Position numbers and translations under genes: made by a program
Notes under the pieces: generated by a model
Databases searched by the model: none
The model's input: only the letters and a program-made list of their open reading frames with translations
Told to the model about the DNA's origin: nothing
Assembly (NCBI GenBank): GCA_026393985.1
Contig: JAPKZB010000064.1
Span: 1 to 33,996, forward strand
Reading direction: 5' to 3'
DNA: 33,996 nucleotides
DNA from: Acidobacteriota bacterium
GTDB lineage: Bacteria > Acidobacteriota > Terriglobia > Bryobacterales > Bryobacteraceae
Part shown: positions 8,083 through 17,165 of the stretch, piece after piece
How the letters are laid out: each line of letters starts with the position of its first letter
How positions within the stretch are numbered: position 1 is the first letter of the stretch

Positions 8083-8771
8083 AGATCTATGCAGATGGTG
8101 CGGAGAAGCCGGCCATGTTGAAGTTGTACGCGAATCCCTTAATCCGCGGATTTACAACAAACCCGACGCTCATGCGCAAAGCGGGGATTACGGATTATGA
8201 GGCGTTTGCGCGGGACATGGTAGCGTCGATTCCGGATCGGCCGATCTCGTTTGAGGTGTTTGCCGATGAGTTTGACGAGATGGAGCGACAAAGCGCGAGA
8301 ATCGCGGAGTGGGGAGACAATGTGTACGTCAAGATTCCGGTGACGAACACGCGGGGCGAGAGTAGCGCCGGTTTAGTGCGGCGCTTGGCGCAGCGGGGGA
8401 TCAAGCAGAACGTGACGGCGCTCATGACGCTGCGACAAGTAGAAGAAGTGACGACGGCATTGGCGGAGGGGCCTGCGGCAAACATCAGCGTGTTTGCGGG
8501 CCGGATTGCGGATACCGGGGTGGACCCGGTACCGCTGCTGCTGCAGGCGTTGGCCATGATGGCGCCGCATCCGCAACTGGATCTGATCTGGGCAAGTCCG
8601 CGAGAGTTGCTGAACATTGTTCAGGCTGACCAGATTGGTTGTCACATCATTACGGTGACTGGAGATATTCTTGCTAAACTTGCCCTACTCGGTAAGGATT
8701 TGGACGAGTATTCGCTGGACACGGTGAAGATGTTTCGGCGAGATGCCCTGGCTAGCGGATTCGGGCTATAG
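8073..8771 (+). CDS. Small transaldolase (transaldolase / fructose-6-phosphate aldolase-like)
   Basis: A 232-residue TIM-barrel transaldolase. IRGFTTNPTLM is the substrate-loop signature, VYVKIPVTN carries the Schiff-base Lys, and QNVTALMTL plus ANISVFAGRIADTGVDP match the central strands of the family. It overlaps the phosphatase gene by 10 nt, so it belongs to the same operon. A transaldolase can make sedoheptulose 7-phosphate, the precursor of the GmhA step, so a role in feeding the heptose pathway is attractive; this is inference. Family members differ in substrate, and a fructose-6-phosphate aldolase role is possible. Confidence 0.87.
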   Translation: MQVKIYADGAEKPAMLKLYANPLIRGFTTNPTLMRKAGITDYEAFARDMVASIPDRPISFEVFADEFDEMERQSARIAEWGDNVYVKIPVTNTRGESSAGLVRRLAQRGIKQNVTALMTLRQVEEVTTALAEGPAANISVFAGRIADTGVDPVPLLLQALAMMAPHPQLDLIWASPRELLNIVQADQIGCHIITVTGDILAKLALLGKDLDEYSLDTVKMFRRDALASGFGL

Positions 8772-9503
8772 CTTTCGAGTGACGGCTGCTCGAAGGGGGC
8801 GAATGGCGCCGGATTGTCTCGGCTCTTTTGGGGAACACGCGCACAACGGACTCACTTCGGCCCGGCAGGGGGTCGCTTTCGTCGCCCGTTGGTGCCGGGC
8901 CTGCGCGGCCTGTGCGCTTTTGCGGAACACGCGGACAACGGACGCGCTTCGGCGTGAGCGCTTCCAGGTTGGCCGCGGTCTTGCTTTGCGTTTGAGGGAT
9001 TTTGGACTGTCTGCTTGAAATTAGGCGGGCAGGGGTCTGCTCTTTGGCAGTATGTTGCGAATCCGAGGATGGAGCGGGCGAAAAACTACGATGAGGGGCG
9101 CTACCGCGGCAAAGAGGCGGACTCGTGGATGGATTCTGTATGCGAGTAAGAACTCGCAGAGGCGACCGTTTGGCAGTATGAGGGGCGAGGTATTCAGACG
9201 CTGGAATTCAGTTCAGCGGGCAAGGGCGGTACCCGACCATGCGCCCGGCAGAATATAATGTCGCTGCACTACAGAAAGCGGGAAGCGGCGCTCTCTTGAG
9301 CCGGGAGTCACCGGCAAGTTTTGGGTGGGCACAGTTGCGTCAGGTGGGTAAGCACGGAAGAGCCTCGAAATAGGTATGGAGTTATCCGCTTCCGTCTCGA
9401 GGAAAACGACTTCGCGGAGTACAGTACTATTTTCGGAATTGCGAGTACGACCGAGCGAGTTACATCCTTGTAGACTGAGGAGCCGGTGAGGAAGATCCAA
9501 TCC
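8772..9503. other. Gene-poor stretch with direct repeat and unrecognised coding debris
   Basis: About 730 bp between the convergent transaldolase and GT-C genes. No full gene is supported. Between about 9050 and 9350, short fragments such as NPRMERAKNYDEGRYRGKE and RYPTMRPAEYNVAALQKAG appear in different frames, each soon stopped. They read like remnants of a protein gene that I cannot identify. Confidence 0.4.
8823..8952. repeat. Pair of 38-bp direct repeats, period 92 bp
   Basis: Copies at 8823-8860 and 8915-8952 agree at 33 of 38 positions. Both share TTTTG, GGAACACGCG, ACAACGGAC and end in CTTCGG. In the second copy the CTTCGG is flanked by sequence able to form a 5-bp stem with a UUCG loop; the first copy cannot. 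Function unknown. Confidence 0.6.
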
Positions 9504-11615
9504 TTAGCGTTTGGCGGGTGGCTGCGCATTCAGTTCGGGAGGGTATTCCGATTTGCTTGCGACCAATCGATAGCTACTTGGAGCCCATACAGAAAGCTTC
9601 CGCGTGTCGCTGTTTATGTTGCGCTCGGCGGGTACAAAGTACGTGGGAAATTCTAGTGCGATCTCGACGGTCCGCGACTGCTCCGCGCCGACCTTGGTCA
9701 GATCCAAGGCAATGGCATAAGAATCAGTTGCCATATGGGCAATCGAGGGTACCGCAAGGCGGGCCGGGAGAAGGAATGCGTTACATTTAAGCCCGTCTTT
9801 GAATTGGTCAGAGTGATATGTTCGCCCTGACAGCAGTAAATACGGCCTATCCTTTAACGCGGCGGCTGGGAAAGTTAGCTTCGCGCCCTCTGAAGACAGC
9901 CAATCTCCGGACTTACCCGCCAGCCGAAATGCCGGGCGAGCGAAGATCTCGAAGGTATGGTCGGAGACTTCAACTCGACTCATCAGAATCATTTGGCTGA
10001 AGGCGCGCCGTCGAAGATCGGACCTGTACGAGGCCATTGCGCTATCGAAGGGCAGCACCGAATTTTCCGACGATGGTTTAGAAAGAGTAACCAGAGCATA
10101 GTCGGCGACGTCGATCGCTGCCAACGCTTGTTCTTTCGGCACAGTAAGAACGGTCCCCGCAAGCACCTCCTGGGTGGCCACCAGGGGCCCGCCGCGCTCG
10201 TAGATCATCATCTTTGCGGAGTTGCCATTTAAATAAGGCGCCAGAGAGTCAGTCGCAAATTTGATGGTCCTTCCACGCTGGTCAACCGCATCGAGAGCAA
10301 TTTGGTCCACAGCAGCGTACAGATCTTTGAGCCCTTTCATCTCTTCGAATGCCGGACGCCGCTTCAAGTGGGCGGAGACGGTGAAGGCAACACCCAGAAG
10401 CAAGACAATTGCTGCGAAGGCCCGTCTGATCTGCCAAGCGGTGGGCCGAAAGAAGTGCAGAATAAGCACCACGCAAGTTACCACGGGTACTACCATCGTG
10501 GATGCGACGACCGGAGACTTTGCAATGTCAAACGTGAACAATCCAAGGGGGACGAGAACCCAGACGATGGACACAGCGATGTCCAAAGGAGTGTTACGGG
10601 CATCCTCTGGTCCGGACGTAGGCTTTCGACCAGCCCGGCGGTCAAGGGTGACTACGATGACAAAAAGCCCAAGCAGCAAACCGACGATTCGCACGAATAC
10701 GCTACCCAGATGATTCGAAACTAAAGAAAGTGGATAAAAAAGCATAGCTGCTTGCCAACCGTAAACACCCTGCTCGGCAGCGCGGATGGGACCTTCCGAA
10801 CTCTGGAGATGGCCAACGAAATAATACTGATAGAGTGAGGTAAAGTTAGCGAAAAACAACGGCAATACCAATACAACACTCCCGAACACGGCGATAATAG
10901 CCAGCCGCATGCGGGGTACGCCGGCAGCCCAAGTTGGTATTCGGCGAGTTTCCACGAGCACCAAGGCGAGCGTCAGAGTTGCGGCGATCAGCGTATAGGT
11001 GACAGCGATGAATCGTGTGGCGAACAGAGCCGCGCTCAAGAGAGCGAATGCAATCGACCATTTTTGATTTGCAAAGTAATTACTGGCCAGTAGAGCGCAC
11101 AGAGCCGATCCGTACAATGATGACGCCGCTAAGTCGAGCCGAAAGTCGTCGAGCCCGCCGGCGTAGAAGTAGCGGCTGGTCGTGAGAAGGGTGAGTCCGA
11201 TGGCCAAAAAGCCCCAGTCAACTGCCCCCGTTATCCTTCGAAACGCCAAGAGAAGGACAACTTGTAAAAGCGCAAACTGTGCAAAGATCGTCGCGAGACA
11301 CGTCCCGCGGCTGGCACCAAGGACGGTCGAAAGCAGGGTGGCCTCGCCTTGTAGCAGCACTCCCTGAGGCCGTCCGGGGGAGAGTAAGGCTTCCTTAAGT
11401 CCCGCAACCAATCCTTCGTCACGGGATTTTTCATAGGCCTCATAGACCTGCGTGAGATACGCTGACTGATCGTACGCGAAAGGATAGGTGCCTTCTATTT
11501 CGCGATTGAATGTCTGCCGGAGAGCCAAGCCCTGGATGAGGATGCAGCAGGATAAGATAATCCAGAACAAGTGTCTTGGGAAAACAGTTTCTGAACTGAT
11601 GCTTGAGTCTTTCAT
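9504..11615 (-). CDS. Large multi-spanning membrane protein, GT-C glycosyltransferase-like
   Basis: A 703-residue protein. After a first membrane helix (about residues 14-31), an extracytoplasmic loop contains YPFAYDQSAYL, an acidic loop motif reminiscent of the catalytic Asp in PMT/ArnT-type GT-C transferases. Roughly ten further hydrophobic segments follow up to about residue 410, then a soluble C-terminal domain of about 290 residues with predominantly beta-like sequence. These enzymes take a sugar from a polyprenyl phosphate carrier in the periplasm, which would pair well with the membrane-anchored GT2 at 1403. ATG 11615 has a good GAGGAA site 8 nt upstream. No close family was recognised, so GT-C membership is by architecture. 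Codon use is less GC-extreme than the flanking operons. Confidence 0.65.
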   Translation of the reverse strand: MKDSSISSETVFPRHLFWIILSCCILIQGLALRQTFNREIEGTYPFAYDQSAYLTQVYEAYEKSRDEGLVAGLKEALLSPGRPQGVLLQGEATLLSTVLGASRGTCLATIFAQFALLQVVLLLAFRRITGAVDWGFLAIGLTLLTTSRYFYAGGLDDFRLDLAASSLYGSALCALLASNYFANQKWSIAFALLSAALFATRFIAVTYTLIAATLTLALVLVETRRIPTWAAGVPRMRLAIIAVFGSVVLVLPLFFANFTSLYQYYFVGHLQSSEGPIRAAEQGVYGWQAAMLFYPLSLVSNHLGSVFVRIVGLLLGLFVIVVTLDRRAGRKPTSGPEDARNTPLDIAVSIVWVLVPLGLFTFDIAKSPVVASTMVVPVVTCVVLILHFFRPTAWQIRRAFAAIVLLLGVAFTVSAHLKRRPAFEEMKGLKDLYAAVDQIALDAVDQRGRTIKFATDSLAPYLNGNSAKMMIYERGGPLVATQEVLAGTVLTVPKEQALAAIDVADYALVTLSKPSSENSVLPFDSAMASYRSDLRRRAFSQMILMSRVEVSDHTFEIFARPAFRLAGKSGDWLSSEGAKLTFPAAALKDRPYLLLSGRTYHSDQFKDGLKCNAFLLPARLAVPSIAHMATDSYAIALDLTKVGAEQSRTVEIALEFPTYFVPAERNINSDTRKLSVWAPSSYRLVASKSEYPPELNAQPPAKR

Positions 11616-12876
11616 TTGTGTTCCTCGTGCTCGGGAAGGTACGACGCGCAGTGTGCGAGAGACTTTGACTGTGTATGTACCAAGGGGAGCGGACCCTGCG
11701 AATTGCCGAGCTTCTGGCCCACGAATGGATTCAGCCGGAAGATGTTCGTGCCATTTCTAACTGAAGTGATCTTAAAGTTGTTGTCATCAACTGAAGCTAT
11801 TTTGAGTGATCCCTATTTTAGCAGATGGGGTGATTGTTCGCTGGTTTTGATGAAGAGCCTTTGAGTTAGGGCCGGTTCGCACCCTATTGAACCAGCGTCA
11901 ATGGAGTGTGACGTCGTGTCTCGTGGAGGGATGCCGATTGGTCGCGAGAAGGGGAGGGTCCGCTACGTAGTTCCTTTGCCTTGCACGGAACAATCCCAGC
12001 AGCGGAGATCTCCCCACCATTTGCACCCATACCCGCCGGGCCGTCATCCCCATCGGCGGCCCATTCTTTACCAACGTAAATGGTGTGGTCGTCGCCTGCG
12101 CCCCCGGCGACGACGTCTCTGCCAACTCCATTCACAAGGCTCTCACCAACACGTTTGCTGCTCGCGACAAGTGAGCGGCCGGCGTAAAACCCAGAAAGTA
12201 GTCCACTCGGTTACACTCACCACACCGAGTCATCAAACTTTTCGCGGCAGAACCGGGACTCCTCTCGTTGAATCACCTGCACCTTCTGCAATACCTGCAC
12301 CTTCTGCCAGGCGTACCGTATCTGCGCCGCGACTCGGTGGTCTTTCTCTATGTTGCTTGCGGCTGGGTCTGGTTTGGCGGGCCGGAGAGGGACACAGTGA
12401 GTGTTCACTTTAGGAGAGATAGAGCGGCGGGTAGCAATAGCCGTCATTGTAGCCATCGATGAACCCGTAGCCATTGAATAACCGCTGTTCTGGTTGCCGT
12501 TTACTGGCCGATCGGCAGCATCGAGATTGAGTACGAGATGCGCGGGTAGACGTTGGAAAGGCTTGAGGAGCGAGTCGAGCAGAAGGCGGGGCGGCGCGCG
12601 AATCTTTTCTTGTTGCGAGTGCGTTCGGCGGTACTCAACTCGAGCCGATCGAAGGCGCTATTTCGGCCAGGGCGTACCGGGGTTCCCCACTGCCAAGGAT
12701 CATACCGAGCAAGGGGTGGTGTCGTCTTGGATGGTGATCCTTGCGATCTTCCCAGTCGGCGGCGATGCCTTCGATCCGTCGCTCTATCATTGGTGTTTGA
12801 CGTAGAGCTGGGCGTGGTCAAGGGCAGCCAGTTACGGAAAACCATCATTAACTTTTGTAATATAGCACTTGTGCAT
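11616..12876. other. Decayed intergenic region without a supportable gene
   Basis: About 1.26 kb. No frame has both a recognisable product and a ribosome binding site. One plus-strand stretch (about 12009-12173) reads IPIGGPFFTNVNGVVVACAP and ends in a stop, looking like the tail of a lost gene. A short inverted repeat actcggt/accgagt lies near 12207-12232. A 15-nt direct repeat, acctgcaccttctgc, occurs at 12275-12289 and again 18 nt later. The region is best viewed as remnant DNA next to the IS630 copy. Confidence 0.4.
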
Positions 12877-13976
12877 TCACCGCTTGGAAGACTTCTTTTT
12901 GTATCCGAACTTGGTGCGGACATCACGTTTCGTAAACATCCAGTTGATTCGAGTCTGCGCTTGGTTCATTCGGCGGCTCCCGGCCTTAACTTGTTTGCAG
13001 AGCGTCTTTATATCTGGGATTCTCCGTTTGCCGAGGCATTGCCTGGATAAGATGCCAATTTCGATCTCCGCCTGATTGAGCCAACTGCCGTGTACTGGCG
13101 TGTAGTGGACCGTGAAGCGGTCCCAGACCTCACCGCCTTCCTGAGCACTTAGCAAATCCGTCAATGATTTGCGGCGATGGATGTTGCGGTTGTCCAAGAC
13201 CAAGTGAATGGTTTTGGCTGCGGGGTACTGAATCGCAAGATCAACGATCACTTTCGAGAATTCGGCTGCCGACCGATTCGGAGTGGAATACGTGAAGTGG
13301 CGGCCAGCCTTCGGTTCTACGGCGCAAAAGATGTTGGCGGTGCCGCATCGCGAGTATTCGCTGTCGCGTCGAGCCTCCCGCCCCGGCTTAGCAGGTGAAG
13401 CCGGGCGAGTATCGGCGTGGAGCGTGACGGGCTTCTCATCCAGGCAAAGCACTGGCTCTTTCGGATTATGGGGCCGTTCGTAAAGATCAAGCAAGTCTTC
13501 CATCCTGGAGATGTACTCTTCATTGAGTTCGGGGACACACCCCATTTTTTCCCGCCGCGGTTTCAAGTCGTGGCTTTGCAGGAGTACGCGAATTGTTTCC
13601 CGGCCGACGCGAGGCACCAATTTCCTCTTGACCGCTTGCCGCAAGGCACCAATTTCCTCTTGACCGCTTGCTCCGCTACTAAACGAACCGTCCATCGGGC
13701 TTGGCCTTCCGGCGGAGGACTGCAAACCATCGCAACAATGCGCTGTTTTTCAAGGTCGTCGAGCAACTTGGCGGCGCCTGGCCGCTGCCGATCAGGAAGA
13801 GCCAAAGCGAGGCCACCGGCACTATAGCGATGGGCGATTTTTCGAACGGATTGAGGTGTAAGTTCAATTACTCTGGCAATTTGCGGTGCGGTCAGGCCAT
13901 CGGCAAGCCGCAATAAGGTCAGCGCACGCAAGGTCACCCGGACCTGCTGAATCCCTCCACGCAGCAGATTACGCAA
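12877..13976 (-). pseudogene. IS630-family transposase, frameshifted by a 32-bp tandem duplication
   Basis: The N-terminal part (13976 down to about 13610) has a helix-turn-helix region: LRLADGLTAPQIARVIELTP, then ALPDRQRPGAAKL and PPEGQARWTVRLVAEQAVKR. The C-terminal part continues in another frame with GRETIRVLLQSHDLKP, VLCLDEKPV (first Asp), LVLDNRNIH (second Asp) and HGSWLNQAEIEIGIL (Glu), a full DDE set. The two frames meet in a 32-bp tandem duplication (13612-13671); removing one copy rejoins them perfectly and gives a 355-residue protein, the normal IS630 length. The TTG at 13976 is only the first listed start; homology seems to reach about 15 residues further upstream. Terminal inverted repeats and the TA target duplication were not identified. 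Confidence 0.9.
13612..13671. repeat. 32-bp tandem duplication inside the IS630 transposase
   Basis: A 28-nt block at 13612-13639 recurs exactly at 13644-13671, with the 4-nt spacer completing a 32-nt period. Because 32 is not a multiple of 3, the extra unit shifts the transposase frame. Confidence 0.95.
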
Positions 13977-14069
13977 GTCCTTCTGGTCTTCTGCGGCAAT
14001 CTCGCTTTGGAGAGCGGGGCGAGCCAGACACCAAGTATGCCCTAAAACATACGCGGGTGGAAATGTTTT

Positions 14070-14535
14070 CTACGAAGCTTTTCGGGCGGTCAGAGTACTA
14101 GCAGGGTTGGCGAGGCTACCTTGGAGCGGGTCTTGCTGCAGAAAACGGCCCGCCAGCGGATCGTAAGCTCTCGCGCGGAAGTGATAAAGGCCGATTTCGG
14201 CGTCCCACTCCCGACCGGAGAATGCGATTCGATTCGTCAAGTTGCCCGTTGAGAACGAGAATGCTCTCGAATTGAAGACGATATTGCCCCAAGCATCGTA
14301 CCCGTAGCGCTGCACAACGTTACCGGAGCCATCAGTAATGGCGACGATGCTGCCGAGCGCGTCCGCATGGTAAAAGTACGACTGCGCTCCGCGGGTTTGC
14401 ATGAGAACTTCGTCGATCCCCAAACCGTGGGTATAACGAACGGATGCCCCACTGGGCGGATACTCAACCGCTACATTATCTCCGTCGTTGAGAAATTTTA
14501 TTTGCAGTCCCGCCTGCGGCGACGCCTGCTGGTAG
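14070..14535 (-). pseudogene. Orphan Rhs/YD-repeat core fragment
   Basis: The minus-strand frame is open from about 14535 to 14070. It contains the Rhs core end: YFYHADALGSIVAITDGSGN, VQRYGYDAWGN, then FSGREWDAEIGLYHFRARAY and DPLAGRFLQQDP. Upstream residues such as VRYTHGLGIDEVLMQTRG also fit Rhs repeats up to about 14500. Rhs proteins are very large; only about 130 residues remain, with no signal, no N-terminal repeats and no variable toxin tip. The Rhs match stops near 14095, just after the DP motif where the variable tip would begin, and the IS630 transposase starts right beyond. The other end abuts the small membrane protein gene on the opposite strand. Confidence 0.85.
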
Positions 14536-14926
14536 CGGCCTCAGCACTGGGGTTTATCCTTTTCACCGCCGGTTCACCGCCGGCGAATCTCCGGGCACAC
14601 CGCTTAGCTTCCGCCTCGCCGCGCTCGCCGCCGGTGGCGGGCTCGGACTGGTCTTGCCGCTGTTTCCGATCTGCGGGCTTCGCAGTGTTCGATACGATGA
14701 TCGGCAGTTATCGGTGCAACGCCGCGCCCAGGCCACCGCTTTTCGGATACTCGCCGGCGGCATGACGGTAGCCGCCCTGCTCGCGCACACGGAGTATTTT
14801 CCTGCGGCGAGCCGCGCGGCCGTTGGTTCGCTGGCGAACGGCACTCTCCGCTCACTGCTGTACACCGTCCTTCTCCTCCCTGCCTTCGCCATAGCGTGGA
14901 CGGAACCGGACCGGGAGGCCGAATGA
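14502..14926 (+). pseudogene. Small membrane protein (DUF2178-like), frameshifted by an 11-bp tandem duplication
   Basis: The first frame gives QSRLRRRLLVAASALGFILF (a membrane helix). After an 11-bp duplication (14562-14583) the second frame continues with FRLAALAAGGGLGLVLPLF (second helix), then RYDDRQLSVQRRAQATAFRI, a further helix and the end TEPDREAE. Removing one 11-bp unit joins the parts as ILFTAGESPGTPLSF and yields 137 residues. Membrane proteins with a D-[DE]-R-Q motif between helices are commonly encoded directly before a small XRE regulator, as here: the stop overlaps the next ATG (ATGA). The exact start is unsure; TTG 14502 is a reasonable limit and may itself be a degraded start. 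Confidence 0.75.
14562..14583. repeat. 11-bp tandem duplication inside the small membrane protein gene
   Basis: The unit ttcaccgccgg occurs twice back to back (14562-14572 and 14573-14583). Deleting one copy restores a single frame across the gene. Confidence 0.95.
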
Positions 14927-15186
14927 GCCGCGGCGAGAAAGGAGGTGACGAGAGGGTTTACAACCGTCTGCAGATGCTCCGGACGGAAAGGGGCATGTCC
15001 CGGCAGCAGTTGGCGGATGCTCTTGAAGTTTACTACCAGACCATCGGCTACCTGGAACGGGGAACCTACGCCCCGAGCCTCTTTCTGGCCCTGCGCACCG
15101 CCAAGCCCTTCCGTTTGCCGGCAGACGCCATCTTCTCGCTCGAAGAGTTTTCGTCGCTTTCGGCCGAAGCCCTGCTCCGCAGCTAA
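14923..15186 (+). CDS. XRE-family helix-turn-helix regulator (Cro/CI-like), possibly with damaged start
   Basis: Up to 87 residues. NRLQMLRTERGMSRQQLADA followed by LEVYYQTIGYLERGTYAPSL is the XRE helix-turn-helix, and FRLPADAIFSLEEF is the usual end of the short YozG-like regulators paired with small membrane proteins. ATG 14923 overlaps the stop of the upstream gene. A perfect Shine-Dalgarno, GGAGGTGA (14941-14948), lies inside this frame, exactly 6 nt before AGG at 14953. Family members normally begin about there, so AGG may be a mutated ATG. If so, the protein now starts at 14923 with ten extra residues or is not made efficiently. Confidence 0.75.
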   Translation: MSRGEKGGDERVYNRLQMLRTERGMSRQQLADALEVYYQTIGYLERGTYAPSLFLALRTAKPFRLPADAIFSLEEFSSLSAEALLRS

Positions 15187-15360
15187 AGCTGCGCCTGGCC
15201 TACCCCATTTCCTCGCCGGGAGTAAGTTATCATCCGCTGGCGGTTGAACCAAACGGTCTATCGATTTTGATCAGCGAATTCAATAGTCTTGGGTTATCCC
15301 ATAATTATCCGCTTGACCATGTCACGATTGGGGTGCGGCCAAGCGGCTCGGTGAACTTTC

Positions 15361-17115
15361 ATGAAACTGACTGGTTTGCTCTGCATCCTGAGCCTTGGCA
15401 CTCTATTAGCCCAAGAGAATAAGCTTGCACCGGACCTGCAGCAGGTCGGCAGCGACGAGTCGGTAGACGTCATCATCCAGATGGAGGACCCGCCGGCTGC
15501 CGCCGGAGGACGGCGCGGGATACAGCTCCCGGTCCCGCGCGCCCTCAATACCAGCAAAAAGGTCACCCGTTTCGGGGCTTTCCCAGGCTTTACCGCCCGC
15601 GTGAAGGGCTCGGCCCTCGCCGAGTTGGCCCGGGAGAGTCAGATAAAGTACATCTCGCCCGACCGCGAAGTCGCCTCAAGCACCCAGTTCGCCATTCCGG
15701 CAGTTGGAGCGGACCTAGCGCAGAAAGGCGGTCTGAGCGGACTCGGCATCGGGATCGCCGTCATTGACAGCGGCGTCAGCTTCCACCGTGACCTGTTCGA
15801 CAACACGTGCAAATAGGGCAGCGAAAGAACGAGGTATGCCGAGAGCTTTGTGCCAGGCCAAGAAGGGCAGGGCAAGATTTATGACGCCTACGGCCACGGC
15901 ACCCACGTGGCAGGAATCATCGCCGGCAATGGCAAATGTACCGTCGATAATCAGCCGGTAACCCGATTCATTGGAGTCGCGCCCCAGGCTAACATCATCG
16001 ACCTCCAGGTACTCGATCAAACCGGTCGAGGTACCGATTCGGCGGTAATTCGGGCCATCGATCGAGCGATTCAACTCAAAACCACTTATAACATACGGGT
16101 AATCAATCTCTCACTCGGTCGGCGCGTCTTTGAGTCCTATAAGTTGGACCCTCTTTGCCAGGCGGTCGAACGGGCGTGGAAGGCGGGCATCGCCGTGGTG
16201 GTGGCGGCCGGCAATCTGGGCCGAACGATGGTTGTCACGGATAAAACCGGCAAGCAGTTTCCGATCAACGGCTATGGCACGATTGGCTCACCGGGCAATG
16301 ATCCCTTCGTGATCACGGTAGGCGCCACGCGCGACATGGGCACGGCCACCCGCACCGATGATGTCATGGCCTCGTACAGTTCGAAAGGCCCCACGGCCAT
16401 CGACCGGATCGTCAAGCCTGACCTGGTAGCGCCCGGCAACCGGCTCTTCTCAACCATGTCCTACGGAAAACTGGTGGGCTTATCGATCAACAAGTCCGAC
16501 CTGCAAACTCGCTTTCCGACGAACTTGTTCAACAACAACGGCTACTACATTGAATTGAGCGGCACCAGCATGGCCGCCCCGATGGTCTCCGGCGCGGCCG
16601 CCCTCTTGGTGCAAAAATTCGGTGCGTCCATCACCCCGGACGCCATCAAGGCGAAACTAATGCAGTCGGCCTCGAAATCTTTCCCGGCCCTCAGCACCTT
16701 CGGCACCCAGTTGATTCAGAACGACATGTTTACCATCGGCGCCGGCTATCTCGACATCTTGGCCGCCCTCAACAACACCAATGCCGCGCCATCCCGCAAA
16801 TTCGCGCTATCCCCGACGGCCGCCTACACCTGCGGCGCCACGGGCGGCACCAACTGCGTGAAGATTACCCATGCCAGCGACTCGTTGTTCACCACCAGCA
16901 CTACGACGAGCCTCTGGGGCAACCAGGGGGTCTGGGGCGGCTCGGTGCTTTGGGGCGACAGCGTCCTGTGGGGCGATAGCGTCGTCTGGGGCGACTCCCG
17001 CAACGCCGGGTTCAGCCTGCTCTGGGGCGACAGCGTCCTCTGGGGCGACAGCGTCCTCTGGGGCGACGGCACCGGAATCTTTCCGCTTACTATCCTCGGC
17101 CAGGGCGACCGTTAA
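15361..17115 (+). pseudogene. Subtilisin-like S8 serine protease, copy 1, interrupted by an in-frame amber codon
   Basis: A 584-codon frame. Signal peptide MKLTGLLCILSLGTLLAQ is followed by a short I9-like propeptide (SVDVIIQMEDPP and RVKGSALAELARESQIKYIS). The catalytic domain has the triad Asp136 (IAVIDSGVS), His179 (YGHGTHVAG) and Ser403 (SGTSMAAP). TAG at 15814-15816 interrupts codon 152, between Asp and His. The frame then continues without shift, and the tandem paralogue aligns gap-free across the site (Val there). The last 60 residues are a Trp-Gly repeat tract. As written the gene would give only a truncated propeptide plus Asp strand; a re-start at GTG 15850 would lack a signal peptide. 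A sequencing error at the TAG is the main alternative. Confidence 0.88.
16915..17070 (+). repeat. Trp-Gly-Asp-Ser hexapeptide repeat tract, protease copy 1
   Basis: Eight WG units, mostly WGDSVL or WGDSVV on an 18-nt DNA period, broken once by a longer unit containing RNAGFSLL. They form the C-terminal tail of the protease. Such WGDS tails occur on S8 proteases of Acidobacteria and some other phyla; their function is unknown. Confidence 0.9.
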
Positions 17116-17165
17116 GTTCCACCGCCCAATCTGCTTCGCTGTCCAAATGTTTCTGGAGATTGTCT

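Noticed and set aside
12501-12926. A 141-codon minus-strand frame overlapping the IS630 3' end
   Set aside because: Low-complexity Ser/Arg-rich sequence that overlaps the transposase C-terminus in another frame; no family resemblance.
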